A stretch of 64,000 nucleotides of DNA from Candidatus Barnesiella excrementigallinarum (lineage in GTDB: Bacteria > Bacteroidota > Bacteroidia > Bacteroidales > Barnesiellaceae): positions 62,001 to 126,000 of the forward strand of contig DXFL01000020.1 in assembly GCA_019114445.1 (NCBI GenBank), written 5' to 3'. Under the pieces are notes generated by a model that made no database searches, was not told the DNA's origin, and saw only the letters and a list, made by a program, of their open reading frames with translations. A program made the translations under genes and the position numbers. Positions 35,018 to 43,393 of this stretch are shown piece after piece; the stretch's first letter is position 1; each line of letters begins with the position of its first letter.

Positions 35018-36120
35018 GATAATGCATCTTCTAAAAGTGAGAACTCTCCCCGGTTCACCGAAAAGATGCGATATTGTGCCCCGATGAACTGAACAATTTC
35101 GTCGAGGTATTTTCGGTTGGTATCGGTGATGAATATTTGTCCGAAGTGGTCGGACGATACGAGCTTTACAATTTGTTGCACCCGCTCGGTGTCGAGTTTG
35201 TCGAAAATGTCGTCGAGCAGCAATATAGGGGTGGTGTCGCCTTGTTCGCGCAAAAAATCGTATTGGGCCAGCCGTAAGGCAATCAGGTAAGTTTTGCATT
35301 GTCCTTGCGACCCGATTCGTTTCATGGGGTATTCGCCCAACATCATTTCCATTTCGTCCCGGTGTATTCCTCGGGAGGTATATCCTAAAATGAGGTCTCT
35401 TTGCCGGGTTGCTTTCAACTGGGGAAGGAGGGGTCCGTCGGCAAGGTGCGATTTGTAAACCAAGTCGGCCCATTCGTTTTGCGACGAAATTTCGCTGTAA
35501 AACCGGCGAAACACGGGAATGAACGATTGCAAAAATTGTTCTCGGCTTTTATAGATTTGTGCGGCGGCCGAGTCCATCTGCTCTTCCCAAATTTCATACA
35601 ATATCTCTTCGGCACACTCTTGCCGCAACAGGGCGTTGCGCTGTTCCAATGCTTTGTTGTACCGGATAAGGGTGTTCAAATATTGTTTGTCGAATTGGCT
35701 GATTACCAAATCGATGAATTTGCGCCGTTCTTCGCTTCCCCCCTGTATCAATTCGTTGTCCGAGGGCGCCGCCATGACCAACGGGGCAAAACCGATGTGA
35801 TCCGAGAGCCGGTCGTACTCTTTCTTATTCCTTTTGAATGTTTTTTTTTGCCGGCGTTTAATTCCGCAATAGAGCTCCTCGTCGTTCCCGTTTCGTTCGT
35901 AAGAACCTTGAACGACAAAAAAATCCTCGCCATGCCGTATGTTTTGCGAGTCGGGGTTTCGGGTGTAGCTTTTACAAAACGAAAGGTAATAGATAGCGTC
36001 GAGCAGATTGCTCTTTCCCATGCCGTTGTTACCCAAAAAACAGTTGATGTTGGGCGAGAAATCCAAATCGGCCTGTGCAATATTTTTGAAGTTGACTATC
36101 GAGAGCCGCGAAAGAATCAT
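35014..36120 (-). CDS. recF: DNA replication and repair protein RecF
   Basis: 368 residues. The Walker A motif NCFLGNNGMGKSNLLDAIYYLS is at about 29-50 (shown in part: GNNGMGKSN). The ABC-type signature lies in GSQGQCKTYLIALRLAQ and Walker B in PILLLDDIFDKLD. RecF binds gapped DNA and loads RecA through RecOR. It is the first gene of the recF - dciA-like - thioesterase unit, with a predicted promoter about 30 bases upstream. Confidence 0.96.
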   Translation of the reverse strand: MILSRLSIVNFKNIAQADLDFSPNINCFLGNNGMGKSNLLDAIYYLSFCKSYTRNPDSQNIRHGEDFFVVQGSYERNGNDEELYCGIKRRQKKTFKRNKKEYDRLSDHIGFAPLVMAAPSDNELIQGGSEERRKFIDLVISQFDKQYLNTLIRYNKALEQRNALLRQECAEEILYEIWEEQMDSAAAQIYKSREQFLQSFIPVFRRFYSEISSQNEWADLVYKSHLADGPLLPQLKATRQRDLILGYTSRGIHRDEMEMMLGEYPMKRIGSQGQCKTYLIALRLAQYDFLREQGDTTPILLLDDIFDKLDTERVQQIVKLVSSDHFGQIFITDTNRKYLDEIVQFIGAQYRIFSVNRGEFSLLEDALS

Positions 36121-36144
36121 GTCGAGTTATCGTTTTTATCTCTA

Positions 36145-36152
36145 CAAATGTA
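36145..36152 (-). promoter_or_regulatory. Predicted -7 box of recF
   Basis: TACATTTG on the minus strand, 24 bases upstream of the recF start. CTTG (36177-36180) is at a somewhat long spacing of 24. Confidence 0.42.
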
Positions 36153-36292
36153 CATAAATAATTTGGGTTTTTAGAACAAGGAGAGTTCGAAATAGAACGA
36201 TTCCGTGGGATAAAAAGTTGTACCTACGGGTCTATTGGGGCTTCTTGTACAAAAAAAAGAAGATGAAATTTTATTTATAACAAGAAATAAAT

Positions 36293-36300
36293 TACTTTTG
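36293..36300 (+). promoter_or_regulatory. Predicted -7 box of the TPR membrane protein gene
   Basis: TACTTTTG fits TAnnTTTG; TTTT at 36269-36272 is a weak -33 match. The start codon lies 64 bases downstream. Confidence 0.4.
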
Positions 36301-36363
36301 TCACTCAATTCCTTATCAGGGGAATTTCCATGAGGATAAAAATAATTAAAAGACAAGAAAAAT

Positions 36364-37035
36364 ATGGCAGAAAAAGAAAAAGACGAGCTTGAGAAAATGA
36401 ACGAAGCTCTCTCGATGTCGGAACAGTTTGTTGAAAAGTATCAAAAACCCCTTTTGATAGGCTTGTTGGTTGTAGTGGTTATTATCGGCGCTATTTTGGG
36501 CGTTCGCCACTTCTATCTGTTGCCTCGTGAGGATAAAGCTCAGGCTGCAATGTATCAGGCAGTAATGGCTTTTGAAAATGATTCGATCGATTTGGCAATC
36601 AATGGGAATGAAAAATTCGATGGCCTGTTGGCCGTAGCCGATCAATACGGTTCGACCGCCGCCGGCAATTTGGCAAACGCTTATTTGGGTTTGGCCTATT
36701 ATGAAAAGGGAGAATATGAAACGGCTCAAAAATATCTTTCCAAATTCAGCGCCGATGAAAGTGTGCTGGCTCCCGCAGTAATGGCTGCTATTGGAAACTG
36801 CTTGGTCGATATGGAAAAATACGACGAAAGCGTTAAATACTTCGAAAAAGCTGCTAAGGCATCGGATAACGCAGTTTTCAGCCCTATCTATTTGAAAAAG
36901 GCTGCCACTGCGTATGAGAAAGTTGGCAATAACAATGCTGCCGTAAAACTTTATCAAGAGATAAAAGATAAATATCCTACCTCGAACGAAGCACGTGGAA
37001 TTGAACGTTATATCGAACGGGCTCAAAGCAAATAA
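36364..37035 (+). CDS. TPR-repeat membrane protein (YfgM-like)
   Basis: 223 residues. A charged N-terminal stretch is followed by one membrane segment (PLLIGLLVVVVIIGAILGV, about 28-47). At least three TPR units follow, which would face the periplasm (NLANAYLGLAYYEKGEYETA, AAIGNCLVDMEKYDESVKYF, KKAATAYEKVGNNNAAVKLY). The architecture matches YfgM/DUF2133-type proteins. Its function in Bacteroidales is not defined. It lies between recF (divergent) and ribH and ends at a terminator. Confidence 0.82.
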   Translation: MAEKEKDELEKMNEALSMSEQFVEKYQKPLLIGLLVVVVIIGAILGVRHFYLLPREDKAQAAMYQAVMAFENDSIDLAINGNEKFDGLLAVADQYGSTAAGNLANAYLGLAYYEKGEYETAQKYLSKFSADESVLAPAVMAAIGNCLVDMEKYDESVKYFEKAAKASDNAVFSPIYLKKAATAYEKVGNNNAAVKLYQEIKDKYPTSNEARGIERYIERAQSK

Positions 37036-37056
37036 TTAAAAAATTAGATATAAGGT

Positions 37057-37090
37057 AAGGCCGTCTCTCGAAAGAAAGGCGGCCTTTTTT
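37057..37090 (+). terminator. Terminator between the TPR gene and ribH
   Basis: A 7-base-pair outer stem (37057-37063 with 37080-37086) enclosing a purine-rich loop, followed by T residues to 37090. It ends only 18 bases before the ribH start. Confidence 0.8.
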
Positions 37091-37107
37091 GAAAAAAAGG
37101 AGAAGAT

Positions 37108-37599
37108 ATGGCAACTGCTTATCACAATTTATCGTCGTACGACGCTGCCAGTATGCCCGATGCTTCGGGTATGAAAGTGGCTATTGCCGCAGCCGAATGG
37201 AATGCCGAGATTACCGATGCCCTGTTGAAAGGCGCCGTCGATACTTTGGTACGGAATGGTGTAAAAGCCGAGAATATTTATGTGGCCCGTGTGCCGGGTA
37301 CTGTCGAATTGACGTTCGCTTCGCAACAAATGGCCGAGTTTTATCAACCCGATGCCGTAATTGCCATCGGTTGTGTAGTACGGGGAGATACACCCCATTT
37401 CGATTATGTTTGTCAAAGTGTTACCCAGGGTATTACTCACCTTAACACGCTGTTTGGCATCCCGTTTATTTTTGGAGTTCTTACCACCGATACTATGGAG
37501 CAGGCGAGAGATCGTGCCGGAGGCAAGTTGGGAAATAAGGGCGACGAAGTGGCCGTAACGGCAATAAAAATGCACGATTTCGTTTGTAAATTAAAATAA
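37108..37599 (+). CDS. ribH: 6,7-dimethyl-8-ribityllumazine synthase
   Basis: 163 residues. It condenses the pyrimidine and butanone-phosphate precursors in riboflavin synthesis. The substrate-binding [20 protein letters not shown] and the catalytic segment [22 protein letters not shown] are both complete, as is [19 protein letters not shown] terminator sits directly before it, so it either has a promoter inside the hairpin region or depends on read-through. I see no FMN riboswitch fold upstream. Confidence 0.96.
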   Translation: MATAYHNLSSYDAASMPDASGMKVAIAAAEWNAEITDALLKGAVDTLVRNGVKAENIYVARVPGTVELTFASQQMAEFYQPDAVIAIGCVVRGDTPHFDYVCQSVTQGITHLNTLFGIPFIFGVLTTDTMEQARDRAGGKLGNKGDEVAVTAIKMHDFVCKLK

Positions 37600-37613
37600 G
37601 AGTGCTATCTTTG
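37583..37613 (+). promoter_or_regulatory. Predicted promoter of the tRNA-Tyr/tRNA-Gly unit
   Basis: TTTG at 37583-37586 (inside the end of ribH) and TATCTTTG at 37606-37613 with a 19-base spacer, 12 bases before tRNA-Tyr. Both boxes match. Confidence 0.7.
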
Positions 37614-37625
37614 CACTCGCTTTAA

Positions 37626-37708
37626 GGGCAAATTCCAGAGTGGCCAAATGGGGCAGACTGTAAATCTGCTGGCTTACGCCTTCGGTGGTTCGAATCCATC
37701 TTTGCCCA
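37626..37708 (+). tRNA. tRNA-Tyr (GUA)
   Basis: 83 bases with the long variable arm of class II tRNAs. The acceptor GGGCAAA/TTTGCCC pairs fully; the anticodon stem holds CAGACTGTAAATCTG, with anticodon GTA. T-arm GGTTCGAATCC is normal. No CCA is encoded. Confidence 0.95.
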
Positions 37709-37715
37709 CAATTTT

Positions 37716-37788
37716 GCGGAAGTAGCTCAGTTGATAGAGCATCAGCCTTCCAAGCTGAGGGTCGCGAGTTTGAGCCTCGTCTTCCGCT
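37716..37788 (+). tRNA. tRNA-Gly (UCC)
   Basis: 73 bases, seven bases after tRNA-Tyr and surely co-transcribed. The acceptor GCGGAAG/CTTCCGC pairs fully; the anticodon arm TCAGCCTTCCAAGCTGA carries TCC. No CCA is encoded. Confidence 0.95.
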
Positions 37789-37803
37789 CTCTGTACGGCA
37801 AGA

Positions 37804-37833
37804 TGTTCTCCTATACAGGAGAGCATTTTTTTT
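37804..37833 (+). terminator. Terminator of the tRNA unit
   Basis: An 8-base-pair stem (37804-37811 with 37818-37825), a 6-base loop and a run of eight T, about 15 bases after tRNA-Gly. Confidence 0.9.
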
Positions 37834-37884
37834 GCCCTTTCCCGTAGATTTATTTTGAGGATTTAGGCTGTTCGAGGCGGAGTA

Positions 37885-37921
37885 AAAACAAAATCGCCGG
37901 TATCGGCTGTCGATACCGGCG
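37885..37921 (-). terminator. Terminator of the M3 peptidase operon
   Basis: A perfect 11-base-pair stem (37895-37905 with 37911-37921) and a 5-base loop. ATTTTGTTTTT follows on the minus strand. Confidence 0.88.
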
Positions 37922-37950
37922 GTATTGTCTTATGGAATGACGGGAAAATA

Positions 37951-40041
37951 TTATTTCAGTCCGCGGTTCCTGAGCAGTGCATCGGGGTTGGGATCGGCAC
38001 CACGGAATTGGCGGTAGAGGATCATGGGATCTTCACTGCCTCCTTTTTCGAGAATATTCTCGCGGAAAGCTTTGGCCGTGGCGGGATCGAAGATGCCGTG
38101 TTCTTTGAAGGCATCGAAAGCGTCGGCGTCGAGTACTTCGGCCCAAATATAGCTATAATATCCGGCGCAGTAGTCGTTGGTAAAGATGTGCGAGAAATAG
38201 GTGCTGCGGTAGCGGTAGGTGATTTCGTCGATGAGGCCGATAGATTGAGCCACCTCTTTTTCGAATTGGCGGACATCGTACTCCTTAGCTTCGCTTATTT
38301 CGTGCCAACGCATATCGAGAATGGCAGCCGCAAGGAATTCGGTGGTAGCAAATCCCTGATTGAACTTCGAGGCAGCTTCCATCTTTTCGATGAGCGAATC
38401 GGGAATGATTTCACCGGTTTGGTAATGTTTGGCATAGAGTTTCAATACCTCGGGGTGTGTGGCCCAATGTTCGTTGATTTGAGAGGGCAACTCCACAAAG
38501 TCGCGGGCAACGCTGGTGCCGCTTACCGAAGGATAGTGACAACGGGTGAGCATACCGTGCAAAGCGTGGCCGAACTCGTGGAAGAGGGTTTGCACTTCGT
38601 CGATCGTGAGCAACGAGGGCGTATCGGCGGTAGGTTTGGTGAAGTTGGCTACGTTGTATACGATAGGACGCACTTCGTTGCCGTCCTGAACATACGATTC
38701 GCGGAAGTTGTACATCCAAGCTCCGGCGCGTTTGCCGGGACGGGGGAAATAGTCGGTATAGAATACGGCGAGGTGTTTGCCATCGGCGTCTTTTACTTCG
38801 AAGGCACGTACATCGGGGTGATATACGGGCATATCTTTCAACTCGGTAATGGTAATCCCGTAGAGTTTGTTGGCTACCATAAAGGCACCTTCACGTACGT
38901 TGTCGAGGCTGAAATAGGGTTTCAGTTCGTCCTCGTTCAAGTCGTATTTGGCTTTGCGGACTTTCTCGGCATAATACCACCAGTCCCACGGGGCAAGTTT
39001 GAATCCGCCGCCTTCGGCGTCGATGATTTTTTGCATATCGGCAACCTCTTCTTTGGCGCGGGGAATGGCAGCGCTCCATACACGGTTGATAAGGTCGTTT
39101 ACATTTTTATCGGTTTTGGCCATGCGGTCGTCGAGGGCAAAGTCGGCATAGGTTCCGAATCCCATGAGGTTTGCTTTTTTCAATCGGAGATTGACCATTT
39201 TCGAAACGATAGCCTTGTTGTCGTAAGAGTTGTCGTTGTCGGCTTTATTGACGTAGGCTTTGTATACTTTCTCGCGCAGGTCGCGGTTGTCGGCGTATTG
39301 CAGGAACGGTATGCGGCTGGGCGCATCGAGGGTGAATACCCATTTGCCGGCTTGGTTGCGGGCAGCAGCTTCGTCGGCAGCGGCTGCAATTACGGCTTCG
39401 GGCAGTCCGGCGAGGTCGTCTTTATTGTCGATGACAAGCTCAAAAGCATTCGATTCGGCCAATGCGTTATCGCCATACTGAATGGAGAGCATAGCCAACT
39501 CCTTGTTGATTTCGCGCAGGGTGTCTTTGTCGGCTTCGGAAAGGAGGGCGCCGGCACGCACGAAGTCTTTGTAATGGTTTTCGAGGACTTTCATCTGTTC
39601 GGGGTCGAGGCCTTCGTTTTCACGGTTTTCATAGACGGTTTTGATACGGGCGAACAGGTCGGCGTTCAGCGAGATGTTGTCGTAGTGTTCGGTCAGCTTC
39701 GGCGAAATTTCTTTGGCGATAGCTTGTAGCTGGTCGTTGGTTTCGGCTTCGGTGAGGCTGCTGAAAATAAGATTTATCCGGGTTAACAGCAATCCGCTGA
39801 ATTCGAGCGGTTCGATGGTATTTTTGAATGTGGGCGCTTCGGGGTTGGCAACGATGGCGGCAATTTCGGCATCGTGTTGTTTGATAGCCTCTTCGAAGGC
39901 CGGCATATAGTGTTCCGGTTTGATTTGTTCAAACGGCGGAACCCCGAACGGCGTATTGAATTCGCCGAGGAGCGGGTTCTCTTTTTGACTGCAAGAAATC
40001 ATCATAAGACAAATTAATGATGTGACTAAAAGTTTTTTCAT
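37951..40041 (-). CDS. M3 family metallopeptidase (peptidyl-dipeptidase/oligopeptidase), lipoprotein
   Basis: 696 residues. A lipoprotein-type signal ends MMISC (Cys17). The N-terminal helical half starts LLGEFNTPFGVPPFEQIKPE. The zinc motif is TLFHEFGHALHGML (HExxH), with the downstream glutamate helix near VARDFVELPSQINEHW. It degrades short peptides; family members are Dcp and oligopeptidase A, but the lipobox implies a periplasmic or surface place here. It is last in a unit behind two rhomboids and an endonuclease-like protein and ends at a strong terminator. Confidence 0.94.
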   Translation of the reverse strand: MKKLLVTSLICLMMISCSQKENPLLGEFNTPFGVPPFEQIKPEHYMPAFEEAIKQHDAEIAAIVANPEAPTFKNTIEPLEFSGLLLTRINLIFSSLTEAETNDQLQAIAKEISPKLTEHYDNISLNADLFARIKTVYENRENEGLDPEQMKVLENHYKDFVRAGALLSEADKDTLREINKELAMLSIQYGDNALAESNAFELVIDNKDDLAGLPEAVIAAAADEAAARNQAGKWVFTLDAPSRIPFLQYADNRDLREKVYKAYVNKADNDNSYDNKAIVSKMVNLRLKKANLMGFGTYADFALDDRMAKTDKNVNDLINRVWSAAIPRAKEEVADMQKIIDAEGGGFKLAPWDWWYYAEKVRKAKYDLNEDELKPYFSLDNVREGAFMVANKLYGITITELKDMPVYHPDVRAFEVKDADGKHLAVFYTDYFPRPGKRAGAWMYNFRESYVQDGNEVRPIVYNVANFTKPTADTPSLLTIDEVQTLFHEFGHALHGMLTRCHYPSVSGTSVARDFVELPSQINEHWATHPEVLKLYAKHYQTGEIIPDSLIEKMEAASKFNQGFATTEFLAAAILDMRWHEISEAKEYDVRQFEKEVAQSIGLIDEITYRYRSTYFSHIFTNDYCAGYYSYIWAEVLDADAFDAFKEHGIFDPATAKAFRENILEKGGSEDPMILYRQFRGADPNPDALLRNRGLK

Positions 40042-40060
40042 GAGATATATTATTACTGTG

Positions 40061-41137
40061 TTAATGATTTTCGGGTTTTTCCCAAATGAACCGAGTGATA
40101 AGCGGGTAGTGGTCGGAACTTTTGTTCCGTTGCCTTGTGAGCCATTGGGCTTCCATGTTGCCTTTGTAGAGAATGTGGTCTATGCGAAACCAAAACCGGT
40201 TGGCATGGTAGGTGATTCCGGGTCCTAACCCCAACTCGTTGTATGCGTTGCGGAATCCCATACGGCGGAATCGGCGAACGGAGTAGGATAGCGGTGAGTC
40301 GTTGAAATCGCCACAGACAATGACATTCCCGGTGGTATCTTCTATCTTCCCGGCGGTTTGGTCTGCCTGTTCGTTACGAGTTGCCGCTGCTTTTACGAGT
40401 TTGGAGAGCAGGTGTTTTTTGACTTCGTTGAGGTAGTCGGTATTGGGGTGGGCGGTTATTTCTTGATAGAGTTCTTTGTCGGTTTGGGTAAGTCCGATGG
40501 ACTCCATGTGCTGGTTGACAATAGTTACTTCGCGTTGGTCTATTTTTACGCGGTAAATAGCCATGGCACTCGATTCGGAATAGATGGTGTCGAATATTAA
40601 TTTTGCCGGATATTTCGAAAGAAAGTTCATGCCATGCTCTGTGGGGATACGGTATGGATATAGCGCGTGTATGCTGTCGATTTGAGCTTTCGAAATTTTT
40701 AATCCCGGATTTGGGCTGCTGAGTGTAGGGCTTTCTTGCAGGCAAACAATATCGGCATTTTGCGACAGTATGTAAGAGAGTGTGCGGTTTTGCGGGGCTT
40801 CACTTCCTTCGTAATCGAGGAAAAAGTAGGTGTTGTAGGTCATAAAGGTGAAGCCGGGCTCGTTACAGTCGATGGGCTTGGGCTTATGAATGGGGCAGTA
40901 TCGGGCAATTCCACCCCAAGACAAAATAAGCGCTGCTGCCGGTACCCATATATAGCGTGGATTGTAAACGAGCCAAATAAAAAGTAATGCTATACAAACA
41001 AAGAGAGTCACGGGGAATAAAAGTTCGAGTAAAATTCCTATTTTGGTAGGACAATAGGCCGAATAAGCTCCCATGATGAGCAGAATCCCCCATAACAGGC
41101 TGAACAGCAGTAATATGATTTTTATGAGGTGTTTCAT
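40061..41137 (-). CDS. Endonuclease/exonuclease/phosphatase family membrane protein
   Basis: 358 residues. Three N-terminal membrane segments (about 5-100) precede an EEP-fold catalytic domain: FTFMTYNTYFFLDYEG, CLQESPTLS, VCGDFNDSPLSYSVRRFR and the C-terminal RIDHILYKG and SSDHYPLI, which hold the usual Asn, Glu, Asp and His residues. The catalytic part would face the periplasm. The substrate (phospholipid, sugar phosphate or DNA) is unknown. It lies between the rhomboid pair and the M3 peptidase gene, with 7 and 19 bases of spacing. Confidence 0.88.
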   Translation of the reverse strand: MKHLIKIILLLFSLLWGILLIMGAYSAYCPTKIGILLELLFPVTLFVCIALLFIWLVYNPRYIWVPAAALILSWGGIARYCPIHKPKPIDCNEPGFTFMTYNTYFFLDYEGSEAPQNRTLSYILSQNADIVCLQESPTLSSPNPGLKISKAQIDSIHALYPYRIPTEHGMNFLSKYPAKLIFDTIYSESSAMAIYRVKIDQREVTIVNQHMESIGLTQTDKELYQEITAHPNTDYLNEVKKHLLSKLVKAAATRNEQADQTAGKIEDTTGNVIVCGDFNDSPLSYSVRRFRRMGFRNAYNELGLGPGITYHANRFWFRIDHILYKGNMEAQWLTRQRNKSSDHYPLITRFIWEKPENH

Positions 41138-41144
41138 GCCATTG

Positions 41145-42041
41145 CTATTTTTTACCCATTTCGAACAACCTTTTCTTCTCTTCGGTCGAGAGTGACGAGT
41201 ATCCCGATTTCTTTATTTTATCGAGAATGATGTCTATCTCTTCGTTTTCCTTTTTTTTTCGAGTGTGGTATTCGGCATCGGTTTCGGGTCGTGTTGTGGT
41301 ACGACGAGTATGGCTTCGCGATATTTTTATTTTGGGTCGTGGCTTGCAGAAGGTTACAATCCTATCGATAAGCCTGTTGATGGGAGCTGTAATGTCTTTC
41401 CCTTTTTCCCAACGCGCAATAAACCAGTATCCGATGATAGCTCCTCCGAGGTGTGCGATGTGCCCTCCTCCGTTGGTCGATGTGACACTTAACAAATCGA
41501 TGATGATGGTGACGATGGCAATGTATTTGAGCGGTATGGCACCGAGGAAGAGCAAATTGATTTTATAATCGGGCATTCGGAAAGCGGTGGCTACGACAAT
41601 GGCTATTATCGAGGCTGATGCTCCGCACATGAGGCCCTCTTTCCCGTCGAAGTAGGGAAACAGATTGTACGACAACAGATAGAGCAATCCGCCTGCAATA
41701 CCCCCCCACAAGTATAGCCCTACCATTTGTTTCTCGCCAAACGATAAGAGAAATATTTGTCCGAACCAGTAGAGCCAAAGCATATTGAATAAAATATGCC
41801 ATACGTCGAAATGAACAAACATATAGGTGAGCAATGTCCACGGACGTGTGATAAAGAGATCGGGTGCCGACGGCATTTCGATAAACGAGAGAATTTGGGA
41901 GCCATCGACATTGAACAGTATTAATCCTACCCATATAAGCCGTAGCAGGAGGAATATAGCTACGTTTATATAGATGAGTTTCAGCAATACAGAGCCTTGC
42001 TTGAATTGCCGTTTAAGATTGTCAATAATAGAAGCCGCCAC
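41145..42041 (-). CDS. Rhomboid family intramembrane serine protease, second copy
   Basis: 298 residues. About six membrane segments. The nucleophile region is MCGASASIIAIV (GASA where GxSG is usual; the serine is kept). The catalytic histidine is in GGGHIAHLGGAIIGYWF. A basic, charged C-terminal tail of about 90 residues extends into the cytoplasm. It overlaps the first rhomboid gene by 20 bases, so the two are translationally linked. Targets are unknown. Confidence 0.93.
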   Translation of the reverse strand: MAASIIDNLKRQFKQGSVLLKLIYINVAIFLLLRLIWVGLILFNVDGSQILSFIEMPSAPDLFITRPWTLLTYMFVHFDVWHILFNMLWLYWFGQIFLLSFGEKQMVGLYLWGGIAGGLLYLLSYNLFPYFDGKEGLMCGASASIIAIVVATAFRMPDYKINLLFLGAIPLKYIAIVTIIIDLLSVTSTNGGGHIAHLGGAIIGYWFIARWEKGKDITAPINRLIDRIVTFCKPRPKIKISRSHTRRTTTRPETDAEYHTRKKKENEEIDIILDKIKKSGYSSLSTEEKKRLFEMGKK

Positions 42042-42720
42042 CGCCTATGCCTTTCTTTTTCCAGTAACGAATGAGGAAGAATCCAAATAACATACCTCCC
42101 AAATGGGCAAAATGGGCTACGCTGCTCATCGTTCCGCTGATACCGAAAAAGAGTTCGAGAATACCGTAGAAGATTACAAAGTATTTTGCTTTGATGGGTA
42201 TGGGTATGAATATGATGAAGAGTGGAGCGTTGGGGAATAACATACCAAACGCCAATAGGATACCGAATGCGGCACCGGAGGCTCCGACCGTGATGAATTG
42301 GTTGAGAAGTTGTGAGGTTTGTTCCCAACCCAATTGGTTTACAGTTGCTTCGATAGCCGAGTGCAGCTCGAAATACCAAGCTACCTCTTGTATCAAGGCG
42401 GCACCTATACCGGTGGTAATGTAGTAGAACAGGAAACGTTTGCCTCCCCAAACGGCTTCGAGAGTTCTACCGAACATAAAGACCGAGAACATATTGAAGA
42501 AAATATGGTCGATACTCCCGGTGTCGTGCAAGAACATATAGGTGACCAGTTGTATGGCGTTGAAGTCGTCGGCTTCGAAATAGTGTAACCCCAACCAGTA
42601 ATTCAAATTTATACCGGCAATTTTGGGTAGAGTCAAGGCGGCCAGCCACACGATAAAATTGACGATAATCAAGTTGAGCGTTACTGGCGGAATTGACCCA
42701 AAAAACGATTTGTTTTGCAT
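42022..42720 (-). CDS. Rhomboid family intramembrane serine protease, first copy
   Basis: 232 residues with about six membrane segments and almost no tail. The serine motif is ITVGASGAAFGILLAF (canonical GASG) and the histidine lies in SSVAHFAHLGGMLFGFFL. ALIQEVAWYFELH marks the loop 1 region. It heads the rhomboid - rhomboid - endonuclease-like - M3 peptidase unit; its predicted promoter is at 42799-42831. Confidence 0.94.
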   Translation of the reverse strand: MQNKSFFGSIPPVTLNLIIVNFIVWLAALTLPKIAGINLNYWLGLHYFEADDFNAIQLVTYMFLHDTGSIDHIFFNMFSVFMFGRTLEAVWGGKRFLFYYITTGIGAALIQEVAWYFELHSAIEATVNQLGWEQTSQLLNQFITVGASGAAFGILLAFGMLFPNAPLFIIFIPIPIKAKYFVIFYGILELFFGISGTMSSVAHFAHLGGMLFGFFLIRYWKKKGIGGGGFYY

Positions 42721-42798
42721 ATATTATGTATTTTCTTACAGAGATATAACAAACTCGTTTATAGAAATATAAAATTTTGCAATACCTCAATTTGCAGA

Positions 42799-42831
42799 CA
42801 AAAATAGTGATTTTTCGAGTATTTAATCAAA
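42799..42831 (-). promoter_or_regulatory. Predicted promoter of the rhomboid operon
   Basis: On the minus strand TTTG (42828-42831) and TATTTTTG (42799-42806) with a 21-base spacer. It lies about 80 bases before the first rhomboid start. Both boxes match. Confidence 0.6.
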
Positions 42832-42887
42832 CGAGATGGGTTTATATTACAAATTCAAGGCTTTTATTATATTTTTTTACTGTATTG

Positions 42888-42919
42888 TTTGCACTATTTC
42901 ATTTTAATCTTTACATTTG
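42888..42919 (+). promoter_or_regulatory. Predicted promoter of the HU gene
   Basis: TTTG at 42888-42891 and TACATTTG at 42912-42919 with a 20-base spacer, in an AT-rich region. The start codon is 53 bases downstream. Confidence 0.65.
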
Positions 42920-42971
42920 TGGTGCTGCTCTTCATGGAGAATTATTTATTTAACTTTAAATTATACGTGTT

Positions 42972-43244
42972 ATGAACAAGACTGAACTTATTAATGCCAT
43001 GGCCGAAAAAGCCGGTTTGAGCAAGGTAGATGCCAAAAAAGCTTTGGAAGCTTTTGTAGATGCTGTTTCGGAATCTCTCGTTAAAGGCGACAAAGTTGCC
43101 CTTATTGGTTTTGGAACTTTTGGCGTTTCGGAAAAAGCTGCTCGTACCGGTATCAATCCTGCTACTAAACAAAAAATCACTATCGCTGCGAAGAAAGTGG
43201 TTAAATTCAAAGCAGGTGCCGAGTTGGCTGATAAAGTAAAATAA
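42972..43244 (+). CDS. HU-family DNA-binding protein
   Basis: 90 residues, the exact HU size. MNKTELINAMAEKAGLSKVDAKK (beginning shown as NKTELINAMAEKAG) forms the helical base. GFGTFGVSEKAARTGINPATK is the DNA-binding beta-arm region with the conserved RxGxNPxT pattern. It bends DNA and organises the nucleoid. The short gene has a strong promoter and a strong terminator, as expected for an abundant protein. Confidence 0.97.
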   Translation: MNKTELINAMAEKAGLSKVDAKKALEAFVDAVSESLVKGDKVALIGFGTFGVSEKAARTGINPATKQKITIAAKKVVKFKAGAELADKVK

Positions 43245-43265
43245 GAGTTTATTTTATGAAGGTAT

Positions 43266-43299
43266 AAAAGGGAAGGCGAATTGAGCCTTCCCTTTTTTG
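43266..43299 (+). terminator. Terminator of the HU gene
   Basis: A perfect 12-base-pair stem (43266-43277 with 43285-43296), a 7-base loop and continuing T residues, 21 bases past the stop codon. Confidence 0.9.
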
Positions 43300-43393
43300 T
43301 TTTAGGCAGGAGTAAAGTTTATGCGTAGATAATGTGCAACGGGGGCAGGCAAGGTATGCTATTGCGCGTTGTTGTGCAGGAACAGGATAGCCT

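Noticed and set aside
37040-37107. An FMN riboswitch before ribH
   Set aside because: The upstream region is only a short terminator hairpin; no multi-helix FMN aptamer pattern is visible.
38008-39729. A 573-codon plus-strand open frame opposite the M3 peptidase
   Set aside because: Same cause: antisense of a well-conserved gene with biased codons. No start signal or family match.
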